Shown here: one piece after another, positions 18,301 through 25,321 of the stretch
Numbering within the stretch: the stretch's first letter is position 1
Layout of the letters: the number at the start of each line of letters is the position of its first letter
Origin: an uncultured Saprospiraceae bacterium
GTDB lineage: Bacteria > Bacteroidota > Bacteroidia > Chitinophagales > Saprospiraceae
DNA: 64,000 nucleotides
Assembly (NCBI GenBank): GCA_938015595.1
Contig: CALLPI010000010.1
Location: 150,167-214,166, forward strand
Direction of reading: 5' to 3'
Notes under the pieces: model-generated
Told to the model about the DNA's origin: nothing
Seen by the model: only the letters and a program-made list of their open reading frames with translations
The model's database searches: none
Made by a program: the position numbers and the translations under genes

Positions 18301-21077
18301 TCGTATGTAATATTTTGGCCACTGGCATTCACACAAATACTGCCATCAGCAGCGCCATAGCAACTCACCGGCACAATTTGTGGAACAGACACTATGGCAT
18401 CCGGCCCATTTACGAAGATCTGCCGCAAAATGGCTGGACAGGGTGGGTTGGAACTGTCAGTAACAGTGACTCTGTATACTCCCTGTGGCAAATCCGTAAT
18501 CTCATATCCACCGGGGATACCAAACGCGCTCCCTGTTGCGCCATTGTTGCCCGACCAAACATAGTTGAAGGGTGGCAATCCATTCAGTGGCGTGATGGCA
18601 ATTCGCCCATTGTTGGCGCCACAGGCGCTCACGTGCGTCACGCTACGCATCAAAGAATCTATACTATTAGTGGTGCGCACTTTCACGCTGGTAGCAGCGC
18701 TACAACCCAGTGCGTCGCTCACTGTGAGCTGATATGTATCAATGCTACCCGGTACAGCGCCTGCCTGTACCGTGATAGTGCTGCTTTGGCTACCCGTGCT
18801 CCATTGATATTGATAAGGCTCTGTACCGCCAGATGCCTGCGACACAACTACCTGCGAGCCATCTTTGCACAACGAAAAAGAATCTGCTGGGCTGATAGCA
18901 ATAGCTGGGGCGGGTTGCAACTGCACCACTATTGGGCCTTCGTCAGTACAGCCACCAGGCGAGGTGATGCGAAAATAGTATGTAGTGGACTGTGCAGGCT
19001 GTACTACATTAGAAGACAATTGATTAGACGGGCTTGTAGGCGTATTTGTATGAAAGGTGATGCCCCCCCCCGTAAAGCGCGTATCAGTAATGGGCACCTC
19101 TGCTAGGTTGACCGAACGCCCAGCGCATACTGATACAGGCGCTACCGGCGCAGCCTGCGGTACGGGATTGACTACGAGCGCTACTTGCCGCCGCGAAGTA
19201 GAGATGCAGGGCGGAGCAAACTCTTCCACATAATAGTAGTAAGTAATGGGCACTGAGCTGAGATTTGGGGGCACGCTGGGACTAATACACTCGCCGAAGT
19301 CTACAAAATCATCTCCGTCGGGAGAGGCGTACCATAGCAAAAATCCTCCGAAGCCAGCCTGGGCGCACAATTGGGGCGTTTGGCCAGAGCAGATGGCAGC
19401 ATCATTGGCTACAGGCGGTGGCAGTTGGGTGTCATCGGCCATGCCATTACAGTTTTCGTCTGTGTTGTTGCAGGGAACCTCCACCCTGTCTGGATGGACA
19501 AAAGGATCGTTGTCGTTGCAATCTCCACCAATGGTTGCGAATCCTGGAGGTGCAGTGGGGCTACAACTGTGTACAGCAAAGTTGTCGTGGCCATACCCAT
19601 CGCCATCAGCATCGGCATAATAGACAAATATACCCGGCCCCAAGTCTTCCGAGCCGTGAAGCACTATTTGGTCAATGGCAATGTCGCCCAGGGAGCCACT
19701 GCCGCCAATACCTACAAATCGAAACTTGAGCACTACGCCTTCCGGCCAGGCATTCAGGCTTACGTAAGCCTTGTGCCACTGGTTGCCCTGGTTGCCCGTA
19801 CGTTGCCACAATGTCATCCAAGTAAATCCGCCGTCGGACGATACCTCCAGGCGTAAGGTGCTGATCTGCGCCCCAAACATGTGGTAGTGAAAAGAAAGAT
19901 GGCAACTATCATTGCCAAACTTGCGCAAGCGCACGCAATTGGACTCCAGAAAGGCTCTTCGGCCATTGTTGCACAGCGAGCCGGTAGTTTCGATGTAGGC
20001 GTAGCGGCCGGCGTTGTTCACCCCAGCGCTAGGGCCAGTGTTGGGCGTAGGCGTGGGGCCTTGATACACCAGCCAGTCAAAATCGTCGCCACCTACATTG
20101 CGCCAGAAACCTGAAATATTGCACACAGCAGCACAACTGGGAAAGCAAGGCGTTTGCTGGTCGAAGTTCTCCACAATGGTAGTGGGTGGCGGCTGGCACC
20201 CTGTACGCACCGAGAGCGGGCAGCCATTGCCAGAAAAACTACCGCCAGAGCAAAACCGCCGTATATAAATGTCATATTGCGTATCAGGCGCCAGGTTGCT
20301 CAAGGGGTAAGGCGGGCAGAATGGCACAACTTGCACTTGCCCTTCACCGGCACCAAAGCCTGTACCGGGCAAAAACCCAGGTGGGCCATACTCAATGACC
20401 ACCGTGCCACAACTGAACACCGGCGACCAACCCAAGAGCACAGTAGTCGTATCCAGGCCGAGGATCAGCTTTTGCGTAACAGGCAAACACGATAAAGGCT
20501 CAAATACCAGCTCCACGTACTGCAGTGCACCTATATCGTTGGGCACGTCGTCGCAGATGCGCAACAGCCAAGTGCTGTTGGGGTTGGTCACGCTGTCGTT
20601 GAACAACAGAAGACTTTGTACAGGCAAGTAAGGGCGATCAGTGTAGGGTGGCTGGCCCTGACTGATGGGGGTACAAGCGCCGGTGCTGAACACAGCCGGC
20701 TCGGCACAGGCCGTCGCAGAGGGGTTGCCTAGATTATCGTTGCTGCCGCCGTTATTTTCGGTAAGTAATACTTCTATACCGCCTGGCGAGCGCAGGCTAA
20801 TACGCACATCGCTCATCCAGGTATGGGCTAGCACAATGCGTACTTCTTTCAAATATACATTGATGCCAAGCGCAGTACCCGGCGCGCCGCTGACTTGTAT
20901 GGCAAATTCGTCTGGCAGAAAGATATTGGGATTATTTTCAGGGCAGTTGTTGTCAGATAGCGCAATGTTCAATCCACAAGCAGAGGGGTTGCTTAGGGAT
21001 ATGGGTTGCGCCCAGAGCATGGAAACTAGCAGTTGAGACAGAAAAATTAGGCCAATGGTGTGTACATGTTTGCTCAT
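15366..21077 (-). CDS. giant T9SS-secreted SprB-repeat surface protein
   Basis: This 1903-residue mosaic has a signal peptide (about 1-23). It continues with a proprotein-convertase P domain (about 35-195), a fibronectin III-like domain (about 196-290) and a MAM-like lectin/jellyroll domain (about 300-475). A MopE-type putative metal-binding motif (about 480-545) carries DADGDGYG and DCNDND...DENCNG. An Ig-like region (about 560-735) follows, then about 14 SprB repeats (about 742-1810; core GGTPPYxYQWSNG...AGxYxVTVTD). The T9SS type A sorting domain (about 1825-1903) contains VRLFPNPNDGRF. SprB repeats occur in the mobile gliding adhesin SprB of flavobacteria. A cell-surface adhesin exported by T9SS is likely; gliding is not shown. 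Confidence 0.9.
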   Translation of the reverse strand: MSKHVHTIGLIFLSQLLVSMLWAQPISLSNPSACGLNIALSDNNCPENNPNIFLPDEFAIQVSGAPGTALGINVYLKEVRIVLAHTWMSDVRISLRSPGGIEVLLTENNGGSNDNLGNPSATACAEPAVFSTGACTPISQGQPPYTDRPYLPVQSLLLFNDSVTNPNSTWLLRICDDVPNDIGALQYVELVFEPLSCLPVTQKLILGLDTTTVLLGWSPVFSCGTVVIEYGPPGFLPGTGFGAGEGQVQVVPFCPPYPLSNLAPDTQYDIYIRRFCSGGSFSGNGCPLSVRTGCQPPPTTIVENFDQQTPCFPSCAAVCNISGFWRNVGGDDFDWLVYQGPTPTPNTGPSAGVNNAGRYAYIETTGSLCNNGRRAFLESNCVRLRKFGNDSCHLSFHYHMFGAQISTLRLEVSSDGGFTWMTLWQRTGNQGNQWHKAYVSLNAWPEGVVLKFRFVGIGGSGSLGDIAIDQIVLHGSEDLGPGIFVYYADADGDGYGHDNFAVHSCSPTAPPGFATIGGDCNDNDPFVHPDRVEVPCNNTDENCNGMADDTQLPPPVANDAAICSGQTPQLCAQAGFGGFLLWYASPDGDDFVDFGECISPSVPPNLSSVPITYYYYVEEFAPPCISTSRRQVALVVNPVPQAAPVAPVSVCAGRSVNLAEVPITDTRFTGGGITFHTNTPTSPSNQLSSNVVQPAQSTTYYFRITSPGGCTDEGPIVVQLQPAPAIAISPADSFSLCKDGSQVVVSQASGGTEPYQYQWSTGSQSSTITVQAGAVPGSIDTYQLTVSDALGCSAATSVKVRTTNSIDSLMRSVTHVSACGANNGRIAITPLNGLPPFNYVWSGNNGATGSAFGIPGGYEITDLPQGVYRVTVTDSSNPPCPAILRQIFVNGPDAIVSVPQIVPVSCYGAADGSICVNASGQNITYEWSNGATTPCISGLSAGSYSVTIRSGACETVLTDIQMPEPDSLRVVSSFTQPLCATAPNGAIALQVFGGTPPYSYQWSNGRATSSIAGITAGVYQVTITDARFCSTTLSLTLSAPPPLSFSVDSLRHPNCHAQSSGYIRVRGTGGTPPYQYQWSNSSSTSPVLEQVPAGAYRVTIRDVNLCQVVPQFNLVQPAPLQLHTDWISQPECVGNNNGTIRVSASGGTPPYLFTWSTGFVGQEINQLAPGTYNVSLTDDNQCGPVVSTFTILPLSQLELQVVQNSPLCVGRQDGSIQLQPSGFEPFSYLWLDNGHTQPLRTGLGAGEYPVRITDGRGCQFDTLIVLSASQVFHIQTNVLSPACHNGGDGLVDVTLLQAGQMPYTFVWSNGRQTEDLIGVAAGAYTVTITDAQGCRFESDPITVLDPPPLLMEIAGLGVISCHGDSTGFIEVAVSGGTPPYQIPALYSIPAGTYTLQATDARSCPVHLTVVIPSPPPLQASVSVIQSGNCQTLITTNLQAVVSGGVMPYRYQWSNGDTTAQIINATSGDYSLTVSDANGCIRTVSSIKVRTQSAPLAITSFTAQSISCFGAQDGALVVRLGSGTGPYRYHFSNNQIIQTSADSVRIGGLASGANYRVTVTDLHTGCVRSAGPVMIEQPQPLAFFRTGITHVTCFGDSTGSIQSTTFGGTPPYRYQWFNAQNVEISQEEELTQVPAGQYTGVVTDARGCSLSIQNQLVEHLYPPIQLMDSLTTMSDQVCSGTQAGFISIMATGGAAPYQYNWSNGASGAYVNGLSPGQYMLTVTDSKQCRRTFGPFNITFSAGITVGINATPPDSTGANGAVQAVVSQGTPPYRYFWNTGDTTQAVFNIGPGLYLLTVTDAAGCTATTSAILVHSQKAAYSIGVRLFPNPNDGRFRLEYLAPADTHINRLAVYSLEGRLVHQQALPAYTAGAVVVELPDLAPGVYRLELYESYRAVWRQAFVILR
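15640..18850 (-). repeat. array of about 14 SprB repeats
   Basis: Units of 70-90 residues each carry a GGxPPYxYxWSNG motif and an AGxYxVTVTDxxGC motif. They are diverged in sequence, so this is an old array rather than a recent expansion. One unit, at about 16888-16975, lacks the middle of the motif. The array occupies more than half of the gene. Confidence 0.85.
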
Positions 21078-21200
21078 GGCATGGCAAGCTTTCCTTCGGT
21101 TTTGGGAGATACAAGCGGGCTTTTCAGCAATAGCGAAGCCCCTTACAGCGAGGTAAAATTAAGGGTAAATATAAAAATGAATTGTTAAAATTACTTGCCT

Positions 21201-21216
21201 TGTGACACCTGTCACC
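21201..21216. promoter_or_regulatory. Crp/Fnr-like operator
   Basis: TGTGA-N6-TCACC matches the Crp-family consensus TGTGA-N6-TCACA at nine of ten positions, and GTGACA/TGTCAC form a perfect dyad. Its centre is about 42 bases upstream of the start predicted from the sulP -7 element, a usual activator position. The adhesin gene lies on the other side, so either gene could be the target. Confidence 0.45.
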
Positions 21217-21238
21217 CAAGCAGGCAAATGAGCCTTGC

Positions 21239-21246
21239 TATTTTTG
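21239..21246 (+). promoter_or_regulatory. -7 promoter element of sulP
   Basis: TATTTTTG is an exact TAnnTTTG match, 135 bases before the sulP ATG. It implies a leader of about 130 bases that contains the palindromic repeat. No good -33 box is seen, which fits a promoter that needs an activator. Confidence 0.45.
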
Positions 21247-21272
21247 TGGCAACTTTTTACGCCCAATTAGTT

Positions 21273-21343
21273 TACACTAAGCATCGCCGAGTTTTGTGCA
21301 TGATTTACAAATGTTGTGCACAAAACTCGGTGAGCTGAAGTAT
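21273..21343 (+). repeat. palindromic dispersed repeat, copy 1
   Basis: A perfect 14-base inverted repeat (21287-21300 CCGAGTTTTGTGCA; 21317-21330 TGCACAAAACTCGG) flanks a 16-base loop. The loop and flanks are shared with a second copy on the opposite strand at 34808-34876. The loop matches 15 of 16 bases, and similarity runs from TACACT on the left to GAAGTAT on the right. Confidence 0.7.
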
Positions 21344-21381
21344 GAATGAAAAAATGCCGCTGAATAAAAAGCGAAACACCG

Positions 21382-23112
21382 ATGTCGTTGCAAAAATTCC
21401 TGCCTTTTCTCACGTGGTTGCCCAACTACCCCAAAAATAACCTCCGCGGCGACCTCGTCGCTGGCCTTACAGTAGGCGTCATGCTAGTACCACAGGGCAT
21501 GGCTTACGCCATGCTTGCCGGTATGCCACCCATTTATGGCTTGTATGCCGCTACTATACCACTCGTTATTTATGCTCTGTTGGGCACATCGCGTCAGTTG
21601 GCCGTAGGGCCGGTAGCCATGATCTCTTTGCTGACTGCTACAGCTGTGAGTACTATGGCAGAAGCAAGCACTGCTGACTACATCAGCTTGGTGATTACGC
21701 TGACCTTTATGGTAGGCATGATCCAATTTGCCCTGGGGGTATTTCGCCTTGGGTTCATGGTCAATTTTCTGTCGCATCCCGTTATTAGCGGCTTCACCTC
21801 GGCGGCGGCTATTGTTATTGCGCTAAGTCAGCTCAAGCACTTACTAGGCATTAAAATGCCACGCGGCGAGCACGTGCACGAAATTCTAGCTGGTGCCTGG
21901 CAACACATCGGCGAAACACATTGGCTAACACTTGGCATTGGCCTGGGCGCCATAGCGCTTATTCAGTTGCTCAAAAAATGGAAGCCAGCTTTCCCTGGCT
22001 CGCTCGTAGTAGTGGCAGCCGGTATTGTGTTGGTGTGGGGGCTAAGACTGCATGAGCAAGGCGTAAAAATCGTGGGCGAAGTTCCCAGCGGGCTACCGGC
22101 ACTCAGTGCCCCAATACTGGACTGGCCCACCCTACAAAAGCTGCTGCCCATTGCCCTGGCTATTGCCTTGGTAGGTTTTATGGAGAGCATTGCTGTGGCC
22201 AAAGCCATGCAAGCTCGCCATCGGGACTACAAGCTGAATGCCAACCAAGAACTCATAGCCCTGGGGTTAGCCAATGTGGGCGGATCGTTTTTCTCCTCCT
22301 TCCCAGTCACCGGGGGCTTTTCTCGCACAGCGGTCAATGACCAAGCCGGAGCACGCACAGGGCTGGCCTCGCTCATCAGCGCTGGGCTGGTTGTTGTAAC
22401 CCTGCTACTCTTGACGCCGCTGTTCAAGTTTCTGCCCAACGCCGTCCTGGCTGCCGTCATCATGGTAGCTGTATATGGGCTTATTGACTACAAGGAGGCC
22501 AAACATCTGTGGCATAGCAACCGCAGCGATTTCGTACTCTGGATGGTTACTTTCATCGCTACCTTGTTTATCGGTATTGAGCAAGGTATCGGCCTGGGTG
22601 TGATTCTTTCGCTTGCGCTGGTCATTTACCGTACTACACGCCCGCACATTGCTGTGCTAGGGCGAGTACCTGGTACGTTTTTTTACCGCAATGTAGAGCG
22701 CTTCTCCAACCTGGAGCAACGCCCCGATGTGCTCATCGTACGCTTTGATGCCCAACTGTACTTTGCTAATGTAAGCTACTTTTTAGATGCAATCAACGAG
22801 CTGGCTGCTCAAAAGGGAGACGCCCTTAGGTCGCTGATCATCAATGCCGAAAGCATTAACAACCTAGACAGTTCAGGCGTACACGCACTGGAGGAACTAC
22901 TTGTGCAATATCAGCAACAAGGTGTAGCTGTTCGCTTTGTAAGTGTGAAAGGTCCTGTGCGTGATGCTATGGCACGCGCCGGCCTGATTGAAAAGATCGG
23001 TGAAGAAAACTTCTTCCTCAGCAACCAACAAGCTGTGGATGCTTGTGACAGCGTGCACTCAGACCAGAGAGAACATTTGGCCAAGTATGCCTTACAAACT
23101 AATGAACTATGA
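21382..23112 (+). CDS. SulP-family inorganic anion transporter
   Basis: The 576-residue protein has a SulP membrane domain (about 1-420, roughly 12-14 helices) starting with the family motif region GDLVAGLTVGVMLVPQGMAY. It also has QALGFLSHPVISGFTSAAA-like and FSSFPVTGGFSRTAVNDQAGA segments. A cytoplasmic STAS domain follows (about 440-555; VLIVRFDAQLYFAN, NLDSSGVHAL). The family moves sulfate, bicarbonate or other anions; the substrate is not predictable here. No sulfate assimilation or carbonic anhydrase genes are adjacent. Its 5' leader probably contains a palindromic repeat. Confidence 0.93.
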   Translation: MSLQKFLPFLTWLPNYPKNNLRGDLVAGLTVGVMLVPQGMAYAMLAGMPPIYGLYAATIPLVIYALLGTSRQLAVGPVAMISLLTATAVSTMAEASTADYISLVITLTFMVGMIQFALGVFRLGFMVNFLSHPVISGFTSAAAIVIALSQLKHLLGIKMPRGEHVHEILAGAWQHIGETHWLTLGIGLGAIALIQLLKKWKPAFPGSLVVVAAGIVLVWGLRLHEQGVKIVGEVPSGLPALSAPILDWPTLQKLLPIALAIALVGFMESIAVAKAMQARHRDYKLNANQELIALGLANVGGSFFSSFPVTGGFSRTAVNDQAGARTGLASLISAGLVVVTLLLLTPLFKFLPNAVLAAVIMVAVYGLIDYKEAKHLWHSNRSDFVLWMVTFIATLFIGIEQGIGLGVILSLALVIYRTTRPHIAVLGRVPGTFFYRNVERFSNLEQRPDVLIVRFDAQLYFANVSYFLDAINELAAQKGDALRSLIINAESINNLDSSGVHALEELLVQYQQQGVAVRFVSVKGPVRDAMARAGLIEKIGEENFFLSNQQAVDACDSVHSDQREHLAKYALQTNEL

Positions 23113-23130
23113 GTAATCTTGGCAAAATGA

Positions 23131-23322
23131 CTACAACACGCACTTCCCTACCCCAAAGAAGATAGCTAACCAAACCATACCTTTTAGAAAGAAGAACATG
23201 AAGCCTGCTATGCCAAGGCGCGCCAGCCACTTGCGTAGCAAGCCAATGTTTTTTTCTGATGCAGCCACAGGCCTATTTTCGGTATCAGCGGCTGCCGCGT
23301 TGCGCTCTTGGGTAGTATTCAT
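23131..23322 (-). CDS. small membrane protein
   Basis: The 63-residue protein has a hydrophilic, alanine-rich N-terminus and one membrane helix (about 38-58: GIAGFMFFFLKGMVWLAIFF). The F-F-x-x-K-G-x-x-W-L pattern resembles small conserved single-helix proteins of Bacteroidota, sometimes misnamed alanyl-tRNA synthetase. It lies convergent to sulP with 18 bases between the stops. The function is unknown. The 178 bases from 23323 to 23500 show nothing recognisable. Confidence 0.6.
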   Translation of the reverse strand: MNTTQERNAAAADTENRPVAASEKNIGLLRKWLARLGIAGFMFFFLKGMVWLAIFFGVGKCVL

Positions 23323-23500
23323 TAATTACAATATTGGCAGAAGGGAGGGCCGAGCTTCAATTTTATGCTTGAGTAGCTCGTTGCGTCAAATGCAAATAAA
23401 GCAAAACATAAATAAACACATGTGTATAAACATCCAAAACCGCATAAAGGTTTTCGACTTATACTTCATCCAAGGGGTACTCCCCGCCTGCGCGATTTCT

Positions 23501-25135
23501 TTACACCTGAAAAACGCCTACGTTAAATGGCTCTACCGGAGCATGGTTGGCCGCCTCGATGCCCATAGATAGTACGCGCCTGGTGTCCATAGGATTAATG
23601 ATTTCGTCTACCCACAAGCGAGCAGCAGCATAGTAGGGGGTGGTTTGCTGTTCGTACCGAGCAGTGATGTCTTCCAGTAGTTTGGCTTCGTCTTCAGCAG
23701 AGAGCGTTTGCCCTTTGGCTTTTAGCGTGGCTGTTTGGATTTGCAGGAGGGTTTTAGCAGCTTGCTCACCACCCATCACGGCAATTTTGGCACTAGGCCA
23801 GGCAAAAATCAGGCGAGGGTCGTAAGCTTTGCCACACATAGCATAGTTGCCTGCACCGAAGGAGTTGCCTACCACAATGCTAAACTTAGGCACAGTGGAG
23901 TTAGCTACGGCATTGACCATTTTGGCGCCGTCTTTGATGATGCCGCCCTGTTCGGAGCGGGAGCCTACCATGAAGCCAGTAACATCGTGAAAGAACACCA
24001 GCGGTATCTTCTTCTGGTTGCAATTGAGGATAAAGCGAGCTGCTTTATCGGCTGAATCTGAATAAATTACCCCACCAAACTGCATTTCTCCTCTGGGGGT
24101 GCGCACCACCTCGCGGTTGTTGGCTACAATGCCTACGGCCCAGCCGTCAATGCGGGCGTAGGCGCAGATGATGGTCTTGCCGTAATCTTTTTTGTAAAAA
24201 GTAAGCTCGGAGTCGTCCACAATGCGTTTGAGCACCTCCACCATGCTGTAGGGCTTGGCACTGTTGTCAGGTAACAGGCTAAAAATTTCCGCAGGGTCAG
24301 CTTTAGGCGGCTTGGATGCGACGCGGTCAAAGCCAGCCTTTGGAAAATGACCGAGCTTGTCCACAAGATTGCGAATGGTCTCCAAGCAGGTTTTGTCATC
24401 GGGCACGCGATAATCCGTGATGCCGGAAATCTCAGAAGTGGTACGTGCGCCGCCCAGAGTTTCCTTATCTACTTCTTCGCCGATGGCTGCTTTTACCAAG
24501 TAAGGCCCCGCCAGGAAGATAGAGCCTGTACCATCCACAATTAGCGCTTCGTCGCTCATGATAGGTAGATAGGCGCCTCCGGCTACACAACTACCCATAA
24601 CGGCGGCGATTTGCGGAATACCCATGGACGACATACGGGCGTTATTGCGAAAGATGCGGCCAAAGTGCTCTTTGTCGGGAAAGATTTCATCTTGCATAGG
24701 CAAGAATACGCCGGCGCTATCCACCAGATAGATGATGGGCAGGCGGTTTTCCATAGCAATTTCCTGAGCGCGCAGGTTCTTCTTGCCCGTAATGGGAAAC
24801 CATGCCCCAGCCTTCACGGTAGCATCGTTGGCTACGATGACGCACTGGCGCCCCTTCACGTAGCCGATACCCACAATGACACCTCCCGCAGGACAACCGC
24901 CGTATTCGGGGTACATTTCATAGCCAGCAAAGGCACCGATTTCCAAAAAATACGAGCCGGGATCTATAAGATTGGCTACGCGCTCGCGAGCGGTCATTTT
25001 GCCCAATTGATGCTCTTTCTCTATCTTAACTTTGCCGCCGCCCAAGTGGATGCGCTCCAGGCGGTATTCGAGTTTGGAGGCCAATAGTTTGTGGTAGTCT
25101 TCGTTCTTGTGGCGCTCTATCTCTGCTTTGGTCAT
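23501..25135 (-). CDS. acyl-CoA carboxylase carboxyltransferase (beta) subunit, methylcrotonyl-CoA type
   Basis: The 544-residue carboxyltransferase transfers carboxyl from carboxybiotin to an acyl-CoA. Both crotonase-like halves are present. LPMQDEIFPDKEHFGRIF and MGSCVAGGAYLPIMSDEA are closest to methylcrotonyl-CoA carboxylase beta (leucine breakdown); geranyl-CoA carboxylase is an alternative. SFGAGNYAMCGKAYDPR marks the second half. No biotin-carrying alpha subunit is adjacent, so it must be encoded elsewhere. ATG 25135 is chosen because a longer frame to 25174 would start upstream of the likely promoter at 25162-25169. Confidence 0.88.
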   Translation of the reverse strand: MTKAEIERHKNEDYHKLLASKLEYRLERIHLGGGKVKIEKEHQLGKMTARERVANLIDPGSYFLEIGAFAGYEMYPEYGGCPAGGVIVGIGYVKGRQCVIVANDATVKAGAWFPITGKKNLRAQEIAMENRLPIIYLVDSAGVFLPMQDEIFPDKEHFGRIFRNNARMSSMGIPQIAAVMGSCVAGGAYLPIMSDEALIVDGTGSIFLAGPYLVKAAIGEEVDKETLGGARTTSEISGITDYRVPDDKTCLETIRNLVDKLGHFPKAGFDRVASKPPKADPAEIFSLLPDNSAKPYSMVEVLKRIVDDSELTFYKKDYGKTIICAYARIDGWAVGIVANNREVVRTPRGEMQFGGVIYSDSADKAARFILNCNQKKIPLVFFHDVTGFMVGSRSEQGGIIKDGAKMVNAVANSTVPKFSIVVGNSFGAGNYAMCGKAYDPRLIFAWPSAKIAVMGGEQAAKTLLQIQTATLKAKGQTLSAEDEAKLLEDITARYEQQTTPYYAAARLWVDEIINPMDTRRVLSMGIEAANHAPVEPFNVGVFQV

Positions 25136-25161
25136 TGGAAAAGGCTGTTTTGCTTCGGGCG

Positions 25162-25169
25162 GAAAGATA
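25162..25169 (-). promoter_or_regulatory. probable -7 element of the carboxylase gene
   Basis: On the minus strand TATCTTTC differs by one base from TAnnTTTG. It lies 26 bases upstream of ATG 25135. Confidence 0.35.
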
Positions 25170-25268
25170 CACAACTGCGGGCATGCAGCCTGCCGCTCCT
25201 GGGGCTTTTTTTACTGCTTTGCTTGATACCGACACAGCAAAAGGGTTTTAGCGTATAATCTGCTAATG

Positions 25269-25276
25269 TATCTTTG
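25269..25276 (+). promoter_or_regulatory. -7 promoter element of the PorE-like gene
   Basis: TATCTTTG is an exact TAnnTTTG match, 45 bases before the ATG at 25322. Confidence 0.55.
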
Positions 25277-25321
25277 CGTTGGTAGCAGGGTTAAAATGGC
25301 CTGTTCGAAAATCTCGTCTGC

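Larger units (their letters stand above)
21078..21381. promoter_or_regulatory. divergent regulatory region between the SprB-repeat gene and sulP
   Basis: This 304-base gene-free stretch holds, from left to right, an AT-rich segment with no clear minus-strand promoter, a Crp/Fnr-like dyad (21201-21216), a good plus-strand -7 element (21239-21246), and a palindromic repeat element (21273-21343). The palindrome would lie in the sulP 5' leader. No small coding frame is convincing. Confidence 0.6.

Noticed and set aside
15640..18850. Repeated blocks considered as a CRISPR array or tandem DNA repeat
   Set aside because: Unit length varies, DNA identity is low, and the units are in-frame SprB protein repeats.
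18315..19106. A 263-residue plus-strand frame within the SprB-repeat gene
   Set aside because: It is cysteine/histidine/arginine-rich without domain pattern and mirrors the conserved minus-strand coding sequence.
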